Of a stretch of DNA of 64,000 bases, positions 34,827-41,774 are shown in pieces; position 1 is the stretch's first letter, and each line of letters opens with the position of its first letter. A program made the position numbers and the translations under genes. Below the pieces are notes generated by a model. It was given only the letters and a program-made list of their open reading frames with translations. It was not told the DNA's origin and did not search any database. The DNA is taken from assembly GCA_013376995.1 (NCBI GenBank), contig JACAAZ010000019.1:20115-84114 (forward strand). The letters run 5' to 3'. This DNA comes from Bacteroidota bacterium (GTDB lineage Bacteria > Bacteroidota > Bacteroidia > Bacteroidales > UBA4417).

Positions 34827-35816
34827 ATGAATAAAACATTATACCTCTGTGTCTTAATTTGTTTTAGTTCATTGTTGTCAATCAGCCAGAATGCCGGATC
34901 TCTTACTGATAGACCCGGAACCTTCGAAATCCTTAGCCGGACAGATTATACTTCACCGGATTGTGGTTTCCCCAAAACCGAGGTGGCAGCAAATCTCCAA
35001 AGAATCATCAATCTTGTAAATGTTGTGAGGAAGAATCCTGTACTGACTGACATTAAGGGATTCAATGGGAGGGCCAGGATCTATAACGCTCTGTGTAAAC
35101 AGGATTGTGGCTATGGTGTTCCTGCCAGGATCAGTTTTGAATTCAGCTCGTTTTTCTACGGCAAAACCGGTAAAGTTGTCTATAACACTATCGAACCTCC
35201 CGAATGGTCGGTTTATATAAACATGGTGAATACCTTGGGTTCAGGGTTTTCATCTGATGTGTTTGATCGTGACAAATGCTATTTCACAGTTCCCCTGAAC
35301 AAGAGGACTGTACAGCCTGGAATAGATATTTATAATAACGAATGTATAGTGATTTACGACCCCAATCGTCCGGATTACTGGATTCCGGTCACAGTGGAAG
35401 AAGCTTTTAACAGTGCCAGGGAATTTTCTGCCAAAGAAGAGGATCAAGTAGCTGCTGCATATACAAAACAATTCCTTGATAGTGAATATGCTGAGTTCTC
35501 AGCTGGAGATCTGAAAAAACCAGCTTTCTTTGGAGGAAATCTTTCCCGGGTAGGTGTTTCACCTGGTATGGGAGAACAGGATAGTATCTTCCCAAGGATT
35601 ATGAAGGTTAACCCCGCTTACTGGAACAGGAATTTGCCAAAAGCTGCCATCCAGTTCATAACCCTGAATTCTATCCAGAACAAGGCTTATTTGAAAGAAG
35701 AATATGCAGATTGCCTGAAACATACCGACACTGGCAGTGGGTGTGCACTTTCCAGGTTTGAGGCAGAATATAGTTTGGAAGATGTGAAAAGACTCCAGTT
35801 TTTGATAGGGAAATAG
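34827..35816 (+). CDS. Exported protein of unknown function, tandem paralogue 2
   Basis: 329 residues, signal peptide MNKTLYLCVLICFSSLLSIS. It is homologous to the preceding gene along its length (see that entry for shared blocks) and lies 29 bases after it, so the pair arose by tandem duplication and is probably cotranscribed. It ends the run of eight exported proteins that starts at 25829. Function unknown. Confidence 0.72.
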   Translation: MNKTLYLCVLICFSSLLSISQNAGSLTDRPGTFEILSRTDYTSPDCGFPKTEVAANLQRIINLVNVVRKNPVLTDIKGFNGRARIYNALCKQDCGYGVPARISFEFSSFFYGKTGKVVYNTIEPPEWSVYINMVNTLGSGFSSDVFDRDKCYFTVPLNKRTVQPGIDIYNNECIVIYDPNRPDYWIPVTVEEAFNSAREFSAKEEDQVAAAYTKQFLDSEYAEFSAGDLKKPAFFGGNLSRVGVSPGMGEQDSIFPRIMKVNPAYWNRNLPKAAIQFITLNSIQNKAYLKEEYADCLKHTDTGSGCALSRFEAEYSLEDVKRLQFLIGK

Positions 35817-35868
35817 CAGTTGCATATTTGATAGGCACCTCCACGTAGTGAGCAAAATTGAAATATTA

Positions 35869-35876
35869 TAAGTTTG
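35869..35876 (+). promoter_or_regulatory. Candidate -7 box (TAAGTTTG) upstream of RAYT 1
   Basis: TAAGTTTG matches TAnnTTTG 65 bases before the ATG. Between it and the start lies a 22-base AT-rich segment (35914-35935) shared with the second RAYT gene. Confidence 0.4.
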
Positions 35877-35941
35877 TTAGTCAAGCCGTAATTATCCTGG
35901 GTATATAAGAGTTTTAATATCAATTTTTCAACTATTAGATT

Positions 35942-36775
35942 ATGAATACTAACAGAAATTTTCCTGTTCGGAAAACAGCACGATTATCCGGATTTGACTA
36001 CCGGACTCCCGGATTCTATTTTGTGACATTTTGTACTAAGAATAATATCCGCTACTTCGGCGAGGTGTTTGATAAGAAAATGATCTTATCAGAAACAGGT
36101 ACATTGGCAAACAAGTATTGGCTTCAGATTCCCTTACATAATCGAGAGGTGAGGCTTGATGAATTTGTGATTATGCCTAATCATGTGCATGGGATAATAA
36201 GGATATTGGATGCTGAAGGGGATAATGAAGGATTTCCATGGCCATTTAGGAAGGCTATAGGAATAAATTATGAAAGCGGGATTTCAGATCCTATTCATCC
36301 ATCCTCCATTGTACGGATGTTGCATTGCGACATCCGTACAATGGAAGAAATTGCCTCAGGATCAATAGAGGAAATTGCCTCAGGATCAAAGAAGGAGATT
36401 GCATCAAAAGATTGGAATGAAAGATATGTCGATGTTGGGAATGAAGGCTTATTCAATCCGGTAATTGAGAGAATAGAAGAACAGAATTTAATAGAATCTG
36501 AGCTTGAAAAATCAATAATCAAATGCCTTTACCCAGCACGGGAACCTGGTAAAAACCATGCTATGGCTAAGATCTCACCGAAAAAAGGATCCTTGTCAGC
36601 AATTATCCGTACCTACAAATCAGCAGTTTCCTATGATCTCCACAAAATGGGTATCAATTTTGCCTGGCATTGCCGGTTCTACGACCGGGTTGTCCGAAAC
36701 CCTGAAGAGCTGGAAAGAATAAGATGGTATATCAGGAATAATCCTAAAAGGTGGGGGAATGACATATTAAAATGA
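35942..36775 (+). CDS. REP-associated tyrosine transposase (RAYT 1)
   Basis: 277 residues of the IS200-like Y1 transposase family, RAYT branch. The HUH metal motif is NHVHG (H81, H83) and the likely nucleophile is Y225 in RTYKSAVSY. The C-terminal FAWHCRFYDRVVRNPEELERIRWYIRNNPKRW is the usual RAYT ending. Between these lies an unusual insertion (about residues 95-190). It is encoded by a long perfect hairpin and a 24-base tandem repeat giving EEIASGS, suggesting REP-like DNA inside the gene. RAYTs are typically single-copy domesticated enzymes that move or process REP palindromes rather than insertion sequences. No terminal inverted repeats were seen. Confidence 0.92.
   Translation: MNTNRNFPVRKTARLSGFDYRTPGFYFVTFCTKNNIRYFGEVFDKKMILSETGTLANKYWLQIPLHNREVRLDEFVIMPNHVHGIIRILDAEGDNEGFPWPFRKAIGINYESGISDPIHPSSIVRMLHCDIRTMEEIASGSIEEIASGSKKEIASKDWNERYVDVGNEGLFNPVIERIEEQNLIESELEKSIIKCLYPAREPGKNHAMAKISPKKGSLSAIIRTYKSAVSYDLHKMGINFAWHCRFYDRVVRNPEELERIRWYIRNNPKRWGNDILK
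36306..36344 (+). repeat. Perfect REP-like hairpin inside RAYT 1
   Basis: Arms CCATTGTACGGATGT and ACATCCGTACAATGG are perfectly complementary over 15 bases. The central TGCATTGCG extends the stem by a wobble and two GC pairs, leaving an ATT loop. The reading frame passes through it, encoding SIVRMLHCDIRTME. Confidence 0.93.
36344..36406 (+). repeat. 24-base tandem repeat inside RAYT 1
   Basis: Two nearly identical 24-base units (starts 36344 and 36368) and a third partial, diverged unit (36392), each built on GAAATTGCCTCAGGATC, encode EEIASGSI/EEIASGSK/KEIASK. They abut the hairpin and are in frame. Confidence 0.9.
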
Positions 36776-36785
36776 ATACTGAAAT

Positions 36786-39119
36786 TTAGGGAACAACTAT
36801 TTTGATGCTCTTCTGCCAGTTTTTACCGTTGAATATCATCTGGTAAATCCCTGGGATCCCGGGTTCGGGAATACTATATTCATTGGATGAACCAAATGAA
36901 TAGGATTTAATTTTCTGTCCATTGACAGAATAGATTGTCAAAGTTTCTGGATTAAAGCCAGGTTCAACATTGAATATATGTATGAATCCATCTTGTGTAA
37001 ATATTCTGAGATTTCGACCAGCAAATTCGGCTATATCTGCAGTGGCCAATTTATTACTGGTCAGGTCTACCCAGGTATTAATAATTTTCTTATCCACTGT
37101 AATAAAGGTTTCCTGGTCAGAAGCAATATTCCCGGAAAGGATAAGTTCACATTCATTTGGTCCCGTGTACAATACAGAATCAATGGAAATACCTGGTGGT
37201 GAATCATGCAGGCTGAAATACCCCTTCTTTAGCACAGGATTCCTGAAATAATCTCCCTGTATTCTGCAATAAATGATATTATTTTCTGCCTTTATAGATG
37301 CCATCGGTTGCAGAACTTTACCATTGATATGATAATCCATCCATGAAACCCGGTCCAGCAGGAAGTTTCTGAAATATGCAACCTCATCTTCATAAGTATT
37401 GCCTTGCCAGTTATAATTCGGCCAAACATAAGTGCCCAATATAGGCCAGCGCTCATAATTCCTGATACGGGCCTCTTCGGTAAAGCTGGAAATGGAATCA
37501 ATAATGGCATTGAGATGGATATTGCTTAGTTTGTCCTCGCGGAGCATCGTCCAACGGGTTTTGGTAAGATCTCTGAAATAAGGATCTTCCATCATTCTTT
37601 TCCACCAATAGATGATACTGTATTCTGAAGGGTAAACCATCTCGTAAAGCCAGCCGGTATAATCAATTCCAGGGTCCCAGTAATTCACGTTTCCATAACC
37701 CAGGTTGAAATCCCATGCCGGACCTGCAAAGAGTTTGCCTCCATCACTATCCTTTTGTTTATGGAAATACGTGCTGTACCTGTATTTGTCAACCTCTTTT
37801 GAGATTTCGGAAAGTAACATGAAATCAACAAACGAGGGGGCGTCGAAGTACCTTAGGTAACCGGTTGCAGGATCTTTGAAAGTAGATGCAATGAGTGCTT
37901 TTTCTCCATCAGCGACAAAGTTTTTGATATAGGTTCTTTGCTGTGTAACAATTTTTCCCTGATCAGGATAATAATACTGGAATGTGATATCCATTGCATT
38001 GGGATATGAAGGGGAAGGTGCAGATAACCAGCCATCAGTACCATATTGAAAGTCGACGGGGATTTTATCCACACTGATGATATAACCACCTGTAAGGTTA
38101 TCTCCTGTAATTTCATCGGGATTCAGGGATGCAATGTCCACCCTGTTTTTGTCCTTCTTTATTTTTTCCTGTAATACATATATCCCTTTGTAATCATTGT
38201 TGATTACTAGCTCGCAGTAAATATTCCGCGTGCAATATTCTCCCATCCGACTCCCAATTTCATAGGATATCACATCGCGCATCAGGCTTTTATCTGTATA
38301 TGGGGCATAAAGGATCCAGTCGTTTTCTTCCGGAAGTCCAAGCAGAGAAACATCCAGGTTTTCACCCAGGCTGTCGCGGGTCTCCATTCCATAGCATTTC
38401 TTAGGGAACATCTGAGAGGACTGTCCCCTGATTTCTATGCCTATGTAACCATTGTAATCATTGAAAGGATCTCCCAGATGATTCCTGTTTCCAGCACTAT
38501 TGTTGATAATTCCCAAATGAGCAGTTATTTTTGGATCATCAGGAATATTGGCTCCAAATGTATTTATGACCACCAGAGGAAGATTGGATTCCAATTGCAG
38601 CGGAGAAGAACTTTGCCTTGTGATGTCATCCAGGTACCATTCTTTTCCTGCTGTTGTTCCCAGGAAATCATAGAAGATCACCATACGGGTGAAATTGTTG
38701 AATGGGAGTCCGATAAAATCGAAATTAAGGCGGTTCCACTGTCCTCCAATAGCTGTTAAGCGGAGTTCCTGCCAATCACTGGCATCGCTGTTCTCAAATT
38801 TCAGAACTACATCACCTCCACCAGCAGGAGGATAACAAAGAAGGGAGTATTTCGGGTATTCTTCAAAACTAACAACATAACCGAGGTTCAACAACATCAG
38901 GTCATAAGGTTCTGCTGTCGTGGTAAGCTTGATACAATAGGTTGAAGGGTTTATTGAATCCTGCACAGGATTGTTTACCACCTGTATGGTACTTGACCAG
39001 GATTCCCAGTTGGCAGCAATTCCATCCCAATTCGACAGGGTGTCGGTCACCTGCGCATGCAATAGTTGAATGCTTGCTGATAATATCAGAATGAAGCAGA
39101 CACGGGTAATTTTCTTCAT
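36786..39119 (-). CDS. T9SS-exported CotH-kinase-family protein
   Basis: About 777 residues from the ATG at 39119 (signal MKKITRVCFILILSASIQLLHA); the track start at 39254 adds an unlikely extension. Residues about 30-160 resemble a carbohydrate-binding-like beta-sandwich (LKFENSDASDWQELRLTAIGGQW). The CotH atypical kinase domain follows (PKKCYGMETRD, DWILYAPYTDKSLMRDVISYEIG, YKGIYVLQEKIKKDKNRVDI, AGPAWDFNLGYGN). The C-terminus (LTIYSVNGQKIKSYSF ... KSIKIVVP) looks like a T9SS sorting domain. Spore-coat CotH phosphorylates proteins; Bacteroidota members are secreted and their targets unknown. It is convergent with RAYT 1, 10 bases apart. The interval 39120-39312 shows nothing recognisable. 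Confidence 0.87.
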   Translation of the reverse strand: MKKITRVCFILILSASIQLLHAQVTDTLSNWDGIAANWESWSSTIQVVNNPVQDSINPSTYCIKLTTTAEPYDLMLLNLGYVVSFEEYPKYSLLCYPPAGGGDVVLKFENSDASDWQELRLTAIGGQWNRLNFDFIGLPFNNFTRMVIFYDFLGTTAGKEWYLDDITRQSSSPLQLESNLPLVVINTFGANIPDDPKITAHLGIINNSAGNRNHLGDPFNDYNGYIGIEIRGQSSQMFPKKCYGMETRDSLGENLDVSLLGLPEENDWILYAPYTDKSLMRDVISYEIGSRMGEYCTRNIYCELVINNDYKGIYVLQEKIKKDKNRVDIASLNPDEITGDNLTGGYIISVDKIPVDFQYGTDGWLSAPSPSYPNAMDITFQYYYPDQGKIVTQQRTYIKNFVADGEKALIASTFKDPATGYLRYFDAPSFVDFMLLSEISKEVDKYRYSTYFHKQKDSDGGKLFAGPAWDFNLGYGNVNYWDPGIDYTGWLYEMVYPSEYSIIYWWKRMMEDPYFRDLTKTRWTMLREDKLSNIHLNAIIDSISSFTEEARIRNYERWPILGTYVWPNYNWQGNTYEDEVAYFRNFLLDRVSWMDYHINGKVLQPMASIKAENNIIYCRIQGDYFRNPVLKKGYFSLHDSPPGISIDSVLYTGPNECELILSGNIASDQETFITVDKKIINTWVDLTSNKLATADIAEFAGRNLRIFTQDGFIHIFNVEPGFNPETLTIYSVNGQKIKSYSFGSSNEYSIPEPGIPGIYQMIFNGKNWQKSIKIVVP

Positions 39120-39312
39120 TATAAAGCCTCTATGGGCAAAGGTAATAATTACGATTGCAGCATTAAGGTATTCATAAGGTTTATCATAAAAGATATTCAG
39201 CCTTGTTAACTGAAATGAAAAGCCGATTGAAGACAATATGCCTTTTCGACGCAAGTGAAATCAGAATTGTTGAAAGTTTACCTTTTGAGCTATCCCGAAT
39301 TGAATATTGAAA

Positions 39313-39981
39313 CTACAAATTCTTAGCTACATAATTCAACTCTATTCCAAAGCAAAAATTCCGCAATTTATATTGATTGTTAATCGATAGCAAAGAGTCT
39401 TCAATTCGGAATCCCCACAATAAAGCATGTCTTTTTTTTGTTTTGTAAGGGATCTTTATCCTGCCAATCCATGAAATGTCATAATTCCTGAAACCACTTA
39501 TGTTAGCTGTAACCTCTCTTTTCATTTCAGGATCATAATCCAGCCGGGAAGAGAACAATCGCGAGAATGCAAACCCCGTTTCAAAAGCGAATGCTTTGTC
39601 GCCCGATTTGCCGTGAAATACGCTGTTTGCTCCATACATAACAGGCAACTCGATATAGTCCAGGATTACCCTTTCAAATGATTGGGTGAAGATCTTGTTG
39701 ATGTAACCAAACTTGCAACCTTTCCTCGTATATCTCAGTTCAAGGAGCCCATAGGTATCAATGTTGAAGTTGCATTTAACAAAAGGGCCGGCAGAGATCC
39801 CGGATGTAGCACTCCTGTTATAATCATCAAACCAGAATTTTTCTTTCTCTCCAAGGAAATCTGCTCTGTTGAGACCGGCAGTGAATCCACCTTCAAAGGT
39901 AAATCGTTGTGCCGAAAGCTGGAAAGATAATGAAAGAATAATAGTAAGTGCCGCGATGGAAATGAAAACAGGGCGTATCAT
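39313..39981 (-). CDS. Outer-membrane beta-barrel protein (PorT-like)
   Basis: 222 residues with a signal peptide (about 1-24, ending LSAQ) and alternating strand patterns ending in FGIELNYVAKNL, as in the small outer-membrane barrel family (OMP_b-brl type) common in Bacteroidota. It begins FTFEGGFTAGLNRADF, the usual first strand. Individual function unknown. It is transcribed alone. Confidence 0.75.
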   Translation of the reverse strand: MIRPVFISIAALTIILSLSFQLSAQRFTFEGGFTAGLNRADFLGEKEKFWFDDYNRSATSGISAGPFVKCNFNIDTYGLLELRYTRKGCKFGYINKIFTQSFERVILDYIELPVMYGANSVFHGKSGDKAFAFETGFAFSRLFSSRLDYDPEMKREVTANISGFRNYDISWIGRIKIPYKTKKRHALLWGFRIEDSLLSINNQYKLRNFCFGIELNYVAKNL

Positions 39982-40045
39982 AAAATCAATTAATATCTCT
40001 ATAAATATACTTGAAAATTAGCGAATTAGTTTATTTTAAACAAAA

Positions 40046-40098
40046 TAAAAAAGGGCTATCCCTGGCCCGGAAGGTTCCTAAAGCCAAAGATAACCCTT
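40046..40098 (-). terminator. Probable terminator after rubrerythrin
   Basis: On the minus strand AAGGGTTATC pairs with GATAGCCCTT (one mismatch) and is followed by TTTTTATTTT. It lies about 180 bases past the rubrerythrin stop and just before the outer-membrane barrel gene. The remainder of 39982-40280 shows nothing else. Confidence 0.5.
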
Positions 40099-40280
40099 GA
40101 TAATTGTTTAAATTTTAGTCCTGTTTATTGATTGATAAATTTTTAGCTCTTTATCAATTATAAATCGCAGCAAAGAAATCAGTCAAATCAGCGCAATCTG
40201 AGTCTCCCCGACGAGCTTTGGCAAACCTCGAATTCATGTGTAAACCCTCGAACTTCAGTGACAAACTAAGCAGATATTGC

Positions 40281-40859
40281 TTAGTAGTTTTCCGATTTTT
40301 CTTCAAAGTAAGCTTTCGGGTGCTGGCATGCCGGGCAGTTTTCAGGAGGATTGGGGCCTTCATGAACATAACCACAGTTTCGGCATTCCCAACGGGTGGC
40401 TTCCTCTCGCTTGAATGCCTCGTTCTTTTCAAGCCTGCTTAAAAGTTTAAGATACCTTTTTTCATGTTCAGCCTCAACCTTAGCAATGATCTTGAAGGCG
40501 GCTGCTATAGCAGGGAATCCTTCTTCCTTTGCAATTTCTGAAAACGTTGGATAAAGATCTGTCCATTCCTCGTTTTCTCCCATTGCAGCAGCTTTCAGAT
40601 TCTCAGCTGTCGTTCCGATAATTCCTGCAGGATAGGAAGCTGTAATTTCTACTTCACCACCTTCCAGGAATTTGAAGAATCTTTTAGCATGTTGTTGTTC
40701 CTGCCAGGCAGTTTTTTCAAAAATAGCAGCGATTTGTTCATAGCCTTCATTTTTGGCAGCCTTTGCAAAAAACAGGTAACGGTTCATAGCCTGTGATTCG
40801 CCTGCAAATGCCTTCAGAAGGTTCTTTTCAGTGCGGGTACCTTTGATGCTTTTTTCCAT
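40281..40859 (-). CDS. Rubrerythrin
   Basis: 192 residues from the ATG at 40859; the track start at 40865 is a TTG. The ferritin-like four-helix domain has the diiron ligands in ESQAMNRYLFF, EQQHAKRF and EAEHEKRY. The C-terminal rubredoxin-like domain has two CxxC pairs (CRNCGYVHEG ... CPACQ). The enzyme reduces hydrogen peroxide with electrons passed through rubredoxin-type iron and is typical of anaerobes and microaerophiles. It stands alone with a distant terminator. Confidence 0.96.
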   Translation of the reverse strand: MEKSIKGTRTEKNLLKAFAGESQAMNRYLFFAKAAKNEGYEQIAAIFEKTAWQEQQHAKRFFKFLEGGEVEITASYPAGIIGTTAENLKAAAMGENEEWTDLYPTFSEIAKEEGFPAIAAAFKIIAKVEAEHEKRYLKLLSRLEKNEAFKREEATRWECRNCGYVHEGPNPPENCPACQHPKAYFEEKSENY

Positions 40860-41051
40860 AACCAATGATTTGATTAAGTGAATATTATGATGGATTAAAT
40901 ATATTCTGGATTGAAGTTCTGAGAAGAGTAAAATTAGGGATTATCTACAAGAAGTGAGCATTTGAAAGTAGAGATTTTGTATCTTTATTTCATTGTTTTG
41001 GATTGTATATATTGTTTTGATATCCAGTTTATTAATATTAATTATTCAACT

Positions 41052-41684
41052 ATGTTTTTTGAATCCACAGGATTGTACCATATTTACAATCAAGGAAATA
41101 ACAAACAGCTTATTTTCTTCAATCAGGGGAATTACTCCTTTTTCCTCAATAAAATTAAACTCTACATCAACCCCTTTGCAGACATTCTAGCATGGTGCCT
41201 GATGCCTAACCATTTTCATTTAATGATCTTTGTCAGGGATGTAGAAATGCCAGCTTCCTTTATTGTCGGAGTGACTCAAAGTCACCCCGACAATACTTCC
41301 GGAAGGATAAGGAAGATCACCCTCAATTCCAGCATCGGAATCATGCTTCGTTCTTACACACGAGCAATCAACAAACAGGAGAATCGAAGTGGAGCCCTTT
41401 TTCGTGAAGAAACGAAGGCAATATGTTTGAATGACTCCAAAGTGCTAAAAGATACCTGGTATACTGAAAATGGTTCAACTATCATTAAGGTAGAAATCCC
41501 GGAGTTCCAATATCCTCAGATTTGCTTCGACTATATTCACAATAATCCAGTGAGATCTGGAATTGTTAATAGCCCTGAAAAATGGCAACATTCTTCTTTT
41601 TCGGAAATTGTAAATTCAAAAAAAGACAGTGTTGTTAACCTGGACCTTGTCAAGGAGTTTGGTTTATTGACGGGGTCACTATAG
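41052..41684 (+). CDS. REP-associated tyrosine transposase (RAYT 2)
   Basis: 210 residues from the ATG at 41052; the track start 90 bases earlier adds a hydrophobic leader not expected in this family. It opens with GLYHIYNQGNNKQLIFF, has the HUH motif PNHFHLM (H54, H56) and a likely nucleophile Y102 (LRSYTRA), and ends with CFDYIHNNPVRSGIV...WQHSSF, all typical of RAYTs. It is only distantly related to RAYT 1. A 15-base-arm hairpin lies within the coding sequence and a second palindrome spans the stop codon; they share AGTCACCCCG. Probably a domesticated transposase acting on REP-like hairpins. Confidence 0.9.
   Translation: MFFESTGLYHIYNQGNNKQLIFFNQGNYSFFLNKIKLYINPFADILAWCLMPNHFHLMIFVRDVEMPASFIVGVTQSHPDNTSGRIRKITLNSSIGIMLRSYTRAINKQENRSGALFREETKAICLNDSKVLKDTWYTENGSTIIKVEIPEFQYPQICFDYIHNNPVRSGIVNSPEKWQHSSFSEIVNSKKDSVVNLDLVKEFGLLTGSL
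41262..41294 (+). repeat. REP-like hairpin inside RAYT 2
   Basis: Arms ATTGTCGGAGTGACT and AGTCACCCCGACAAT (one mismatch) around a CAA loop, read through in frame as VGVTQSHPDN. It lies about 75 bases after the codon for the last HUH histidine, comparable to the hairpin position in RAYT 1. Confidence 0.9.
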
Positions 41685-41695
41685 TCACCCCGTCA
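41668..41695 (+). repeat. REP-like palindrome spanning the RAYT 2 stop codon
   Basis: A 28-base palindrome with outer arms TGACGGGGT / ACCCCGTCA and a central ACTATAGT, symmetric apart from one C-C position. The TAG stop (41682-41684) lies in its centre. It shares AGTCACCCCG with the internal hairpin. Confidence 0.88.
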
Positions 41696-41710
41696 GTGAA
41701 CCAAAAATCG

Positions 41711-41718
41711 TACTTTTG
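41711..41718 (+). promoter_or_regulatory. -7 box (TACTTTTG) for mfd
   Basis: TACTTTTGCAGC is identical over 12 bases to the ABC-F promoter core at 5667. It lies 57 bases before the ATG, leaving a leader of about 50 bases that contains a strong hairpin. Confidence 0.65.
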
Positions 41719-41728
41719 CAGCACAATC

Positions 41729-41761
41729 AGCCGCTAACAAATTAAAATCTTGTTGGCGGCT
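41729..41761 (+). promoter_or_regulatory. Leader hairpin upstream of mfd
   Basis: AGCCGCTAACAA and TTGTTGGCGGCT pair over 12 positions, all Watson-Crick except one G-U, around the loop ATTAAAAT(C). No T-run follows, so it is not a terminator. It would form at or very near the 5' end of the mRNA and might stabilise it or affect initiation. Confidence 0.6.
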
Positions 41762-41774
41762 TAAGGCAGTTTGC

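Noticed and set aside
35942-36775. Complete IS200/IS605 insertion sequence
   Set aside because: No tnpB, no left/right end hairpins outside the gene and RAYT-type C-terminus; the enzyme is of the REP-associated type.
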